Shown in pieces: positions 52,496 to 64,000 of a stretch of DNA of 64,000 nucleotides (the stretch's first letter is position 1; each line of letters starts with the position of its first letter). Source of the DNA: Cadophora sp. MPI-SDFR-AT-0126 (Eukaryota > Ascomycota > Leotiomycetes > Helotiales > Ploettnerulaceae); contig JAGMVK010000016.1 in the NCBI GenBank assembly GCA_020747065.1, forward strand, positions 1,240,001 through 1,304,000. Reading direction: 5' to 3'. A model generated the notes under the pieces. It ran no database searches. It was not told where the DNA came from and saw only the letters and a program-made list of their open reading frames with translations. A program made the translations under genes and the position numbers.

Positions 52496-52571
52496 TGCCT
52501 ATTGACGTCTTTGGGCAGTCTATTCTGGGCCTAGCTCGCTAAAACGGGCTTAGCGAGTCCGTTAATAGGCA
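52496..52571. repeat. Nested inverted repeats at the desert boundary
   Basis: TGCCTATT (52496-52503) pairs with AATAGGCA (52564-52571), and inside it CTCGCTAA (52535-52542) pairs with TTAGCGAG (52550-52557) around a 7-base loop. It could be a transposon terminus or a hairpin. Confidence 0.6.
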
Positions 52572-54047
52572 GCGTTAATAAGCGGGGTAAGAACTAAATG
52601 CTGAAAGCTTAAAATAATATCTGATGAATAGTTATATAGCTAAATTAACTGTAATAAATATATATTATATACTAAATTAAGATCGGGTCTCTAGATGTAA
52701 GTAAGTAGTAGCTAGGGTTAGCTTATTATTATTATCGCTAATAGTTTAAGTGGACTAAGGCTAAATTTTAAGTAGAAATCGGAAAATAGACGATTTTAAG
52801 TATAACTCGGATTATTAAGTATTAATTTATAAGGAGTATAAGTAAGCTATAAAGAGACTAAAAAGGCACTTAAAGAATACTTATAAGCTAAGAGTAAAAA
52901 AGAAGTAGTAGCTAATCTTAGACTAGTATAGCTCGTTAGTTTTATTATTACTTAAGGAGGTTTAATAACTATCGTATAATTACGCTTTATTCGAGGTATT
53001 AAGAAAGTTATTAGATAAGTAATGCTATTCTAGTTCGGGATATAATTATATATTAGTTAATTATAAGCCTATACGCAGGTATTATAATAAGAAGTATAGC
53101 TAGTAGGTTAGTAAGAAAGAGCTAACGTATTAGACTAAAGTTAAGGTACAAATATTTTTTAAGATTAGATTCTAATAATATTTCATAGTAAAATACTAAG
53201 AGAAGACTTTCTTATAAGTAGAAGTAGAAGATAATAATAATAATAAAGATATTATAATCCGGGACTAGCTACTATATGAATTTAATAAAGTAGATAAGTA
53301 AGATATAAAATAATTTAAGATTATAAATTCTAAGACTAAAAAGAGTAATAATACTAGTTAGTAGAACTTTATATAATAGCGACTATACTTTAGTAATTAT
53401 AATATTAGATATATTACTTATATAAGTAAGTTACTAGATCGGAAAGATAAGTAGCTCTAGCGTATAAGCGAAATCGTTAATATTATAATTAAATATACTA
53501 TAGATAAGCTAAGTAGCTTTTATAATAATACTCTATCCCTAAGTTCAAGTATTTCTCTTAGGAAATATATATAAAAAGTATTAATATATACTCTATTAAT
53601 CTTTACTTTTCGTATCGATTTTTTAAGCTAATCAAGCCTTTAAAGAAGACTACGTACTAAATAAGTGGAGTATTTGTATAGAATTACAAGGATTAGTATA
53701 GATAATTATCCCTAAGAACTCTTATATAGCTAATATTTAAAGTCTTTTAGCGGATAATTACTCTTAAGTATTATATAGTATAAATTATTAGAATATAGAC
53801 TCTGTTTATAATTCTTTATTAGTTACTTATCTCTATTATTCTTTTTTTAAGTATATATAATCGCCTTTAGTCTCTCTTATCTTAAGTATATAATTTCTAA
53901 AATAGTAAGGTATATTATCTCTATTATTTATACTTATAAATATCTCTTTCTTAATTATTTTTTCTTTTCTATTATTAGAGAAAAATAAAAATATAGTAAA
54001 TTTAGGACTATTACTAGTATTAATCGAGATTTCCTATTATTATTATA

Positions 54048-54180
54048 GTTATTCTTGCAGTTATTCTTATAGTTATTCTTATAGTTATTCTTATAGTCTT
54101 TCTTATAGTTATTCTTATAGTCGTTCTCGTAGTTATTCTCGTAGTCTTTCTTATAATCTTTCTTGTAGTTTTCCTTATAA
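54048..54180 (+). repeat. Degenerate 12-bp tandem repeats
   Basis: TTATTCTTATAG-like units (variants with TTCTCGTAG and CTTTCTTATAG) repeat about ten times. Confidence 0.7.
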
Positions 54181-55350
54181 TTTATATTATAATACTTAAA
54201 TATCTTACTATAATATTCCTAGATTAATTAATATCTTAACTCTATTAAATCTCTATATATTTTCTAAAAAATATTAATTAGAGTTAAATCTTAATAAATC
54301 TATAAAATAAAATATATTATACTTATATTACTTAGAATTTATATTTCTTAAGGATAATTATCTAAACTTAGGTATTTTAATTTCTTAAATAGATAATTAT
54401 TCTTAAGGCTACTAAGGTCCCTAATCTATTAAGATATTGTAAAGACCTGGGATAACGTAAAAACTAAGTAGGTCACTAAACCTAGGAGTAAAACATAAGA
54501 AGCCACTTATAGCTAAAATTCAAGGTGGAAAAAGTCTTTAATTCTTCTAATTCTATAAGTAGAGGGGAGCTCTTATAAGTAAAGGGAGCTCGCTAAGGCT
54601 TGCAACTAAGGTTACCTAAGGCAATACCCTGATTCTGAATATACGCCTCATTACAATATAGTATTTATTACTAAGGAACTTAATTAGTACTTAATTAGTA
54701 GAGTTATATTCTTACTTTATTATGTATAAGCTAATTCTAATAACTAGTATAATACTCTTATTTTCCCTTTTTAGTAATTATTAGTATCTTTACTTAATTT
54801 ATAAGTAAGAGTATTACTAATAATATTCTAGTATAGTATTTAATCTTTATTATAATTACTAGCTAATTAATTTATGAAATAAGTATTAATACTTACTAAA
54901 GTTTATCTCTATCTTCTTTTGTTCTCTTATACTATTAAACGCTAGATAATTATATGAATCTATAAAGCTTATATTATAAATCTATAATTAATTGTTCTAG
55001 TATTAATTACTACTAATCTTTAATATACTACACTAGGATTAGTACTATTAAATATAATACTATACGCGCGGAATATAAGCTCTAATTTTAGTATCTTGTA
55101 ATTCAGAGTTATTATCTTCTTTATTATATTCTTAAATATATAGTTTCTATTATTATCCTTAATATAGAACTACTTATTTTACTTTAAGTAATACTAGAAG
55201 TAGGTTTCGCTTAGTGATCTTACTTTCCGGATTCCCTTCTTAAAAGTATTTCGATTTTCCTTTATTATAGTATAATAATTATAAGTTATTTAGTTATATT
55301 CTATAATATATGTAGTCTCTGTTAATTAATACTATAAATATAAATTGTTA

Positions 55351-55405
55351 ACGTGGTTTATCAGCGAGTCGATCATATCAGCGAGTCGATCACTTTTCCT
55401 TGGCA
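55351..55405 (+). repeat. Left terminal inverted repeat of the pogo element
   Basis: The 55 bp are the exact reverse complement of 57155-57209, with an internal direct repeat of 17 bp. Confidence 0.95.
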
Positions 55406-55448
55406 TCGACTTCTAAAACTTGAACACGCGTTTTTTCACCTATTTATT

Positions 55449-57113
55449 ATGGATATTCAAACCCAGGAAGCGCGAATCATTCTAGCTATCGAGGCAATTC
55501 GATCGTCCAAAAAACTAAGCAAACGCTCTGCTGCAAAGATCTACAAAGTACCATATACCACACTCTCCGACAGAATGGCCGGCCGAACCTACCGCCCAGA
55601 TTCTAAAGCCAATTGTCATAAGCTGACTGAGGTAGAAGAACAAGTAATTCTTCAAAATATACTCGATATGGATTCCAGAGGATTTGCGCCCCGGCTGGCT
55701 GGTGTAGAAGATATGGCCAACTTTATCCTCGAATCGCGGGGGGGAAGACGCGTCGGCAAGCTTTGGGCTCATCGATTTGTACAACGACAACCAGGCCTAA
55801 AGACGCGTTTTAATCGCGTTTATGATTTCCAAAGGGCCTTATGCGAAGATCCAGTGCTAATTAGCGCGTGGTTCCGACTTGTTTCGAATATGCGGGCGAA
55901 GTATGGAGTTTTGGATTGCGATATTTACAATTTTGATGAAACTGGGTTTATGATGGGTGTTATTTGTCCTGGAATGGTTGTTACTTGTGCAGATCGGTGT
56001 GGCAGAGGCAAGGCAGTTCAGCCAGGCAATCGGGAATGGGCTACAGCAATTGCCTGTATCAATGGGGAGGGCTGGAGTATCCCTCCATTCTTGGTGGTTC
56101 AAGGCAAGAACCATCTCTCCAACTGGTATACCGACGGCGGCCTCCCACCCGATTGGGTTATCAAACCGACAAGTAACGGGTGGACAAACAATGAGACAGG
56201 CCTGGAATGGTTAAAACACTTCAACAAACACACTGCTACTCGTGCAAAAGGTCTATATCGAATGCTGGTGTTGGATGGGCATAACAGTCATGAATCGGCC
56301 GAATTTCAAGAGTTTTGCAAAGTACACAACATTATAACTCTTGGACTGCCTCCTCATTCATCTCATCTAACCCAACCACTTGATATTGGATGTTTTAGTG
56401 TGTTGAAGCGGGCGTATAGTCGGCAGATAGAGACGTTCATCAAAGCCCACATCAACCACATCACAAAGGTCGAGTTCTTTCTAGCCTTTCAAGCAGCATA
56501 TAAGGAAACAATGACGGTTGAAAACTGTCAGGCTGGATTCCGTGGAGCTGGCTTAGTACCTTTCAATCCACAAGCTGTGATTTCAAAGCTTGACGTCAAG
56601 TTACGGACTCCAACTCCCTCTCGACCATCGAGTGCTAACTCCCTCCCTTGGGTCTCTCAGACTCCTTGCAACCCAAGTGAAGCACTTTCACAGTCAACTC
56701 TTGTGCGAAACCGTATTGCCTGTCATCAAGGAAGCTCGCCAACTCCACTTTTTGAAACAGTTGCTGCGTTAGTAAAGGGTACAGAGCGAATGGCCCATGA
56801 GATGACCCTTCTGTCCGCTGAGGTACGCTCTCTTCGAGCAGCTAATGAAGCCCTAAGCCAACGCCGCAGGGCTAAAAAGTCTCGTGTCCGTCAAGGAGGA
56901 GCACTTACAGTAGAGGATGCACAGGATATTTTGGCCCAGAAGGATGTAGATGAGCAAGTACGACGCGACATACGTGAAGCGGGGAGTAATCGAAAGGAGG
57001 GGCAACCGTCTGGACGGCACTGTAGAACTTGTGGAAAAGCTGGTCACAACGCGCGAACTTGTCATGAAGTTGGAGATATATCTAGTTCATCAGATTCCGA
57101 GAGTAATAATTAA
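55449..57113 (+). CDS. Pogo/Fot-family DDE transposase with C-terminal zinc knuckle, 554 aa
   Basis: I chose ATG 55449; the frame is open upstream but has no ATG. The order is an N-terminal psq-type helix-turn-helix (KLSKRSAAKIYKVPYTTLSD), a CENP-B-type HTH (about residues 60-120, RRVGKLWAHRFVQRQP), then the DDE_1 catalytic domain with NFDETGF (first Asp), VLDGHNSHES (second Asp) and LTQPLDIGCFSVLKRAY (third acidic residue). A coiled, basic C-terminal region ends in a CCHC knuckle (CRTCGKAGHNARTC). All motifs look intact, so the element may be autonomous. It cuts and pastes at TA sites. Confidence 0.95.
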   Translation: MDIQTQEARIILAIEAIRSSKKLSKRSAAKIYKVPYTTLSDRMAGRTYRPDSKANCHKLTEVEEQVILQNILDMDSRGFAPRLAGVEDMANFILESRGGRRVGKLWAHRFVQRQPGLKTRFNRVYDFQRALCEDPVLISAWFRLVSNMRAKYGVLDCDIYNFDETGFMMGVICPGMVVTCADRCGRGKAVQPGNREWATAIACINGEGWSIPPFLVVQGKNHLSNWYTDGGLPPDWVIKPTSNGWTNNETGLEWLKHFNKHTATRAKGLYRMLVLDGHNSHESAEFQEFCKVHNIITLGLPPHSSHLTQPLDIGCFSVLKRAYSRQIETFIKAHINHITKVEFFLAFQAAYKETMTVENCQAGFRGAGLVPFNPQAVISKLDVKLRTPTPSRPSSANSLPWVSQTPCNPSEALSQSTLVRNRIACHQGSSPTPLFETVAALVKGTERMAHEMTLLSAEVRSLRAANEALSQRRRAKKSRVRQGGALTVEDAQDILAQKDVDEQVRRDIREAGSNRKEGQPSGRHCRTCGKAGHNARTCHEVGDISSSSDSESNN

Positions 57114-57154
57114 TTTGATGTGTTGTGGTTGATTTATTCAAGTTTGAAGTTCCG

Positions 57155-57209
57155 TGCCAAGGAAAAGTGATCGACTCGCTGATATGATCGACTCGCTGAT
57201 AAACCACGT
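57155..57209 (-). repeat. Right terminal inverted repeat of the pogo element
   Basis: Exact reverse complement of 55351-55405, followed by the TA duplication. Confidence 0.95.
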
Positions 57210-57211
57210 TA

Positions 57212-60200
57212 TCTATTATATATTAGATAAAACTTATTATTTTCAAAATCTACTTTAACTTATTTTTTTTTATTAAACTCTTATTTAATCTTTATTTCAA
57301 TTCTTAGGACTTAAGTAGGCTTATAAGTCTTACTAAGAGCGCTTAGAATTCTATTACTAACTAGTTCTATAGGTTAGTCTTATCCTTTTACTTAATCTAA
57401 ACTTTTACTTACTATCTTTTTAATTATCTACTACTTTATACTACTTTAATTAGTTAATCTTACTTTACTCGCAATTCTTTTTTAAGCTAATTCCTTTATC
57501 AAGCCTAGTGATAGATAAGTACTAAGTACTTAGCTTAAGGTCTTATTAATAGTATTATTCTTAGTCTTTAGTATTACTTAAATAAATAGCCTATTCTTTC
57601 TTAGTGTCTTAAAGTAAGGACTATTTAAATTACTAGACTTAATTACTAATACGCTAAAGCTTACGTGCTTAAATAGCTTATATATATACTTCTCTAAGTT
57701 CTACTTAAACTATATATAAACCTGAGAGCTAAGAGTAAGTATCTTCTAAGCGCTCTAGCTTCTCTAAGAAGATAGCTTTAATATAGTACTATAACTTATT
57801 AATTATACAGAATCTAAAGAGATTATCTTCCCTTATATATTATTAAATACCTACTTTATATCTCATGGAGTTTCTATAGCTAGTATTAACTATAAGTAGT
57901 TACGTTATATTAAGCTCTTTATTAGCGAGTAGTTATTATATTAGTTTTCCTTGTCTTCGTATTATTCTAGTTTCTTATCTATATAAGTAGTTAGCACTTG
58001 CAAGTAATACTTCTTTATCTTAATAAAATCTACTATTTCTACGATCTCTATATATTCTCTTTACTATAGTCTTACCAAATTACTTTTTATTATTAGAATT
58101 ATTAATATTACAACCTCTTTGTTACGACCTGTTTATCTTACTTACTAGTAGTATAGTACTAATTTAAAGGCACTCTAAATACTGATTATAGCTATTACTT
58201 AGAAGTTAGTACTCTTTTCTTCTACTATTAATAAAAATAGTAAGTTTATCTATTCCTTTCTAATATCTCTTAATATCTATCTCTTCTTCGTATTATTTAG
58301 GTTCTTATAATAGAAATTAGTTGTAAATAAACTTACTAGCTATCTTTCTTTGTTTTTTATTATTATGTATATAACTATTCTAGCTTTAACGCTTACTTAT
58401 TCTACTAAATTCTTAAGATATAAGTTCAAATCGCTTCTTATTACTATTATATAGATCTTGTAGTATAAGTTTTAGCGGATTATCTTCTTGATTACTATAC
58501 GCACCTTATTTAATTGTATTTGTATTAAGTAGTAGAGCTAAGATCGTATCTTACTTAGTATTATAGTAGAGAAAAACACTTATTAAACTAAGTGATTCTT
58601 TAATATATCACTATCTTTAAATATTTACGTAAGTTCTATTTATAATAGTTACTAATTCTTATCTATTATTAAATAGTAATACTATTAAAAATAATTCTTC
58701 TTAGTCTTTCTAACTCTGCCTTATTAATGATCTAGCGCTTAAATAACTAGTTCTATAAGATCTCTGGAACTATAAATACTACGAATACCTCGGACTAGTT
58801 TATATCTATTAGCATATTAATTAATAAACTAATCTTGCGATATTCCTATATAGCCTTATCTCTTAGCACTATATATAGTATAATAACTAAGCTAATTATT
58901 CTACTATCTATTACTACTAAAACTAGGTATATCTATATCTTATCTAATTTAGTTAGCGCTATTTAGATATAGTTCTCTCTTATTATTGTAATTACTTTAA
59001 TTACCTTTTATTACTTTACTATCTAGTATTTGCTTATTCTAAAAAAAGTATCTATTCTTCTTTATGTATTAATACTTAAGATTATACTATTCTGATTAGT
59101 ACTAGATCTATCTTACTTTATAATTACCTCTATATAAGGCAAGGGCTGATTTTAGTGAAATCGGCGTTTATATTCGGTAAGCGCAATTAGAATAGGTTTA
59201 GCGTATTAGTTAAATTAGGACTTAAATCGACAGGTAGTAAAGAGCTATAATTTTATAAGAATATTAGACTTTACTATACTACTAATATATAGTATTAACT
59301 AAGTATAGAACTTAGTACTAAATATCTAATATACTAAATATAAGTAAATTAAAGAGGGTCTAAGGTTAACTTAGAGTATATTAACTAACTTAGGTTACTA
59401 AATCAGTAACTATTTAGTAGAATAGTAATTAAGACTACGATAACTAAAATAATAATATATTTAAGTATAGTATAGAATATAAGGTGTTATTCTATACTTT
59501 ATATTATATAGTAGTCCGAAGATTAATAATCTATTTTCATAATAGTTATAATCTTAGAAAAGAGAGACGGAAACTAGTACTTATAAAGTATAGATATCTT
59601 TTACTATAATATCTAAAGGATATAGAACTACTAAAACCTGAAGAACTACTATTTGTAGTACTAAGGAAACTATTAGATAAGTATTAATATAATAATTATA
59701 ACTATCTTATAGTATTAAAGGACTTAATCTAAAAATATTATAAAACCTAATAATATTCCTTGGCGTATTACATAGTAACGCTTTTACTAATTAGCTGTAG
59801 TAGTAGTGAGTCGCTAGTCTTAGCTATATAAGAATTACTTAGTAACGCTTTTCCTAATTAGCTATATTAATAGTAGTACGAAGCTGATCTAGTCTGTATT
59901 TAGTAGTAGTATAAGCTATTACACTCTATTAAAACCTCTAGTACTAAACTATAGTAGTAATTGTAATTATAATACTAGAATTATATCTTAAATATTAATT
60001 AAAAAGGTAGAGATAAAGTTAAATAATTACTAATATATTAATAGTAGTTATTAAGGATTTAAGCTAGTTATAATATGAAATATTATAATATATAAGTACT
60101 ATAGTAGAGTAGTAGTATAAGCTATATCTTACTAAAATCAATGTTATATTACTATAATACCTTAAGAATTACTTCTGCTTTTATTAAATTAAATTAATTA

Positions 60201-62340
60201 CCTTTACTACTAAATAAAGATATACTCTTAGTAAAAGGGAATACGATTAGTATTAGTAGATAATTACGATTAGTTATAATAAGGAAAAGCGATTAGTTAT
60301 AGTATAGTAAGGGATTATAATTAACTATAGTAGATAACTCACGTTTAAAGTAAGAGTAGTATTATATATAAGTGTCGGTTCAATACCGAATATAAGCTAA
60401 GAATTAAACGTAAATATCATGTATATGTATATCAAGCTTGATGATGTGGAAAATCTGTATCTCTTTTAAGAGGGGGTGGGAGGTACTAGATTATATACTA
60501 CCTCCTGAAACGCTACTGAATCACTTCCGTAAGTAGTCCTATTCCTTATTTTAGTTAAGATATACTTTAGATAGGCCTGCGGACTAATACTAGTAACTCT
60601 TCTTTTTAGAAGGATACTTCTAAGTGAATCTTTATAGTATAGAAGCGAATCTCTAATATAGAATCGAACTTCTAACCTAATAGTAAAGAAAATAAGCTAT
60701 ATAAAATAACTATATTTGTAAAGAAAAATAGAATAAGTGTACCAGGTACAGAGCTACGGAAGTATTATAGTCCGAAAGACCTCCGATTCTGGCCTAAAAA
60801 ACCTCCCACGGAAGTAGTTAATATAGCCCGTTAGAAGATAATAGTAAGTAAATAGACGCTAAGCGAGACTACTGCTAGCTGTACTATTATAAAAACTAGA
60901 TCTCCTTTTATTCTGAAGCTTTCTTTCTTTAAGTAAATATTAAAAAACTCTTTATATATATATAAAATTATTAATCTCTAGAAATATTCACTAATATTTT
61001 ACTGTAGCTTATACTAAATTAAATAAGTAAAAGTATATATATAAAATAAAAGAATCGTAAATAATTTAGTAGTGAAACAGATATTAATATAAATAGTACT
61101 TATATCTATACTATTCGGAGCTCTCGCCTTTACTTACCGGAAGGACTGCGTTCGCTATATCCGAACTATAATTAAGAAACCTAATTACGTCTGCGCTTTT
61201 GAGAACCGGAAGAGTAAGAAATACTTATATTATACCGACTAGAGCAAAATCTGCACTTCTATAAGTACTCCCCTTATTTCCTCCTTTCTTTTTATTATTT
61301 AGGATCTTGGATCCCTGAATATAGTTCATAACTGATTTATATATAATTACCCTAGTACTTAGAAGCTAAGTACTAAAATCTCTTACTTACCTGGACTCTT
61401 AAGGAAATTAATAATATCTCTACTATTACTACTACTCTCAATATAGAGCTCTGTATTACAATCGCTAAGTTACTAAAAACTCGCGATAAATTAAGTTTAG
61501 TATTATTAGAGAAGACTTATACTCTTTGTACTAGGATAGCGGATCTTACTTAAAGTTAATTTATAGGTAATCTTCTTTTCTTTTTATTCTGAATTCTTAC
61601 TATATATACTCCGGTTCATATTTAGCTAACCTTTTATAGGACTGCGGGTAGATCCTCTCCTATATGGAAAAGCGGGTAGAAGAGGCTATAGCTGTAGTCG
61701 TTATTTATTATAGTAGTGATAAGCGTAAGCGTCTTGCGGGATAGGATAGAGATAAAGATAGAGATAATAAGGAAGCTAGCCTGGTCCCTTAGGTAAAGAG
61801 AACTTAGGGTAAAAGATACTTAGGTAGTGCGAAGGTAGAGGAAACTAGCGCTAAGTTAGTTAATTTAGGAGCTGCCTATAATTAGAGAAATAGGTTCTGT
61901 TTTAGAAAGGCTTTATAGCTAGTTCTTTATAGCAGTACTTTCTTTATACTAGTATATAGGAGTAGTCTTCTATAGTGAAACTAGTATTTAGTCCTTATTA
62001 GAGTGTTATTATAAGGCCGCTTATTAGTGCTTTGAATTAAAGGGTAATTAAATATAAATTAAACTTATTTTTTTCTTTATATCTTAAATAGAAATGAAAA
62101 TACTTATAAGTAATTAATGAGAATTATAAGGAAATTATAATAAAGGAAAAACCGCTTCTTATTTGAAACTTCTCTATTATTCCCCTGAATTAACCCTATT
62201 AACTCGTAAGTTTGGATTATAAGTTAAATAAGCCTTTAAATTAATACTAAGTGGTCTCTAAACCTAACCTTCTATTTTCATAATTAAGGTATTAGTATTA
62301 ATTAGCTCTTAAAGAGCTTTATTTAATGCTATCTTTATTA
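57212..62340. repeat. AT-rich, RIP-degraded repeat block (right)
   Basis: Low-GC sequence with stops in every frame. I could not identify a protein family between 57.2 and 62.3 kb. The less AT-rich patches at 60.4-60.9 and 61.1-61.9 kb may belong to LTR or non-coding parts of the copia element to the right, but no LTR pair was found. Confidence 0.65.
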
Positions 62341-62349
62341 TAGTATTAG

Positions 62350-64000
62350 TAGGATTACTAGTACTATTAATCCACCGAATCTCTGTTAGCTCCCTGCACT
62401 TATATAATTACCGAATTACCATAATATCAATTATTAAACGCTTCTCCTTTATAGTGCCAAGTTTGATAATACACTTATAAAGAGATAGAGAATTTATATA
62501 TATTATAATCGGAAGCTGTAGGAGTTTAAGCTTATCTGTTACTATATTAATAGTAATTCTCAAAGTAATTAATATATTAATTCCTGTTATTATAGTATAT
62601 AGCTCTAAAGCGAGTACAGTACGTATTACTCTCTTACACTTTATAGAGCTTATATGAATAATATTACTAGAGAGGGTAAATTCTGAATCCCCCTCTATTT
62701 CTGATCCAATTATTACTAGAAACCTGATCTATGAACTTAGATCCTTATTATTAGTAAATAATCTATTAATAAAGATATAAAATCTGGTAGAGTGTAGGTC
62801 TACTAGTATGTACTATAAACCTCTCTTTATATTATTTATTTACTATTAAAGACGTTAGTTTAGGGCCTTCGTATCTTTTACTGTTGGATCCTGATATTAT
62901 GCTATTACTAATAAATTAAAAGTGGCTTTAAATTGATAGATTATTGTAATATACGCGCTGTAAGCTTGTTGTTTTATATATACTTTCTTATAATCTAGCG
63001 CTATTATATTAATTAACTCTAGTCTTATTCCTTAATTTTTCTACGATATATAGATATTATTCCTAGCTAAAGTAATAGTACATCTATTAAATATAATAGA
63101 TTCAGAGGAGTTTAAGACCTGAATTAGTTTTATTAAGAAATTAGCTTTCGTAATCCCTTCTTACTCTTGTGCTAAGAATTCATTATCTCTAAGGATTAAT
63201 ATGTTATTTATTTATATTTCAATAATCTTAAAATCGTGGTTATTTTTAGTATTAATTAGTAAGTAAGGGTCATATATTAATATTTCTATTTGAAGTTTTT
63301 CCATATGATATTTATAGTAGGTATTAAACTAGTAATTTCCGAATTCTAGTATACTATAAAGAGAAAGTATTACTATAAATATCGTATTAAGAGGGAACTT
63401 ATTTGCGATCTTTTTAGGTGGCTACATAAGGATGTTTCTAAGAAGTTTTATTGTTAACTGGATATAGGCTTGGGTAATGTTCTAAATTACTAGATGTATA
63501 TTAGATCTCTTTTAGATTTAATTTAAATGTCTTATAATAGCGGCTAGTAATATGATTAATCACTGACTTACTTATTGAATAATTGGAGATTGGGTTAATA
63601 TCTCTTTCTTACTTTTATTATTAAAGTATTAGATAATAAGCCTTGATTTCTTATATAGTATTAATAATTCCTTGCCTTTTATTTTGTTTACTATTCTTGA
63701 TTTAAAGATGCGGTAGCCTCTTACTCTAGGGTCATTTCTGGAAATCAGTATAAAAACGCCTCTCTTAATAAGAGCCTCATACTTAATTCGATAGGACTAC
63801 TGGAATAGTGGGCTAGGTATAGTAATCTTACTCTCTACGCGTAACTTAATCGATAGCCCTTAATCCCTTATTTCCTTTTTAATTAGAAATATATTAGTAT
63901 TGTAATTATTATTAATTATTAGTAGTCCCGGGATTAGTTTTATAAATAGGACTTTAACTGTGATTTGGGAGGGTTTCGGTACTATTTTGTAGGCTTTTTG
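62350..64000 (-). mobile_element. Ty1/copia retrotransposon remnant (RT and RNase H), partial and RIP-degraded
   Basis: On the minus strand the copia reverse transcriptase is readable through many stops. From about 63780 leftwards come IKRGVFILISRNDPRVRGYR, LTQSPII, ITQAYIQ and PPKKIANKFP, equivalents of the RVT_2 blocks SRNDPRVRGxRIF, LTQSPTIQRVSQR and DISQAYVQS. Copia RNase H words (GSKFIDQ, IGSEIEGDSEFTL-like, the SSxKCKRVxRxVLALELY region) follow at about 62350-62950. The element enters from beyond the right edge. It is dead. Confidence 0.7.

Larger units (their letters stand above)
52432..55348. repeat. AT-rich, RIP-degraded repeat block (left)
   Basis: GC content falls sharply at about 52.6 kb, and TA/TAG-rich sequence with stops in all frames continues to the pogo insertion. 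This is the signature of RIP-mutated transposon DNA. No protein family could be read with confidence. It contains a 12-bp tandem repeat tract at 54048-54180 and, at its left edge, nested inverted repeats (52496-52571). Confidence 0.7.
55351..57209 (+). mobile_element. Intact pogo/Fot-type (Tc1/mariner) DNA transposon, 1859 bp
   Basis: Perfect 55-bp terminal inverted repeats (55351-55405 and 57155-57209, starting ACGTGGTTTATC) are flanked by TA on both sides (55349-55350, 57210-57211), the target duplication of this superfamily. Each repeat contains TATCAGCGAGTCGATCA twice. The element has normal GC content and an unbroken transposase while both flanks are RIP-degraded. It is therefore young, inserted after the flanks decayed, and has itself escaped RIP. 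Confidence 0.95.

Noticed and set aside
60372..60390. GGTTCAATACC, resembling a tRNA T-arm
   Set aside because: No acceptor stem or anticodon arm could be placed around it; it lies in a degraded repeat.
1..64000. CRISPR array, bacterial operons, Shine-Dalgarno sites
   Set aside because: The DNA is eukaryotic with spliceosomal introns; no regularly spaced repeats with unique spacers were seen.

Overview
This window is nuclear DNA from a filamentous ascomycete (Pezizomycotina). The evidence is short GT-AG introns of 43-140 bp, TPR-type NLR-like and DUF3328 (UstYa) proteins, RTA1 and Zn2Cys6 families, and AT-rich blocks in which transposon genes are riddled with TAG/TAA/TGA in place of Gln/Trp codons, as repeat-induced point mutation (RIP) produces. 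The repeat and gene families would suit a Leotiomycete, but I cannot fix the genus.

Layout. 0-18.6 kb is ordinary gene space: the end of an unknown gene, a single-pass membrane protein, a transposase relic, a SesB-like esterase fused directly to TPRs, a SANT/Myb relic, a large OPT-family oligopeptide transporter, a secreted GH3 beta-glucosidase and an alpha/beta hydrolase. 18.6-25.5 kb is decayed: a Gln/Trp-rich pseudogene, then an SF1 helicase pseudogene split by a 3.9-kb hAT transposon whose 18-bp terminal inverted repeats and 8-bp target duplication are still perfect.

The main find lies at 25.7-47.6 kb and looks like an undescribed RiPP (dikaritin-like) biosynthetic cluster. It has a secreted precursor peptide (39591-40029) with three near-identical repeats, each on its own exon and separated by two homologous 65-bp introns. 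It also has six proteins with the paired HxxHC motifs of UstYa-type oxidases (28346, 29580, 31340, 35669, 36919, 38031). Three are conventional DUF3328 proteins and three belong to a divergent type with a Cys-Gly...Gly-Cys-x-[FY]-Asp signature. A DOMON-cytochrome b561 hemoprotein sits among them and an intact M3 oligopeptidase flanks them. Downstream come a ToxE-like bANK regulator (basic region plus ankyrins), an asaB-type hydroxylase divergent from a Zn2Cys6 regulator, an RTA1-type membrane protein and a cytochrome P450. My working model is: regulator(s) switch on the precursor; UstYa-like enzymes crosslink Tyr/Ile in the repeated C-terminal cores; peptidases trim; the P450 and hydroxylase tailor; RTA1 handles export or tolerance. 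Only the gene families and the repeat architecture are seen directly; the pathway is inference.

51.4-64 kb is a pseudogene zone and RIP-degraded desert with a decayed Ty1/copia element running off the right end. Into this desert a young, intact pogo/Fot-type transposon (55351-57209, perfect 55-bp TIRs, TA duplication, 554-aa DDE transposase) has inserted without any sign of RIP.
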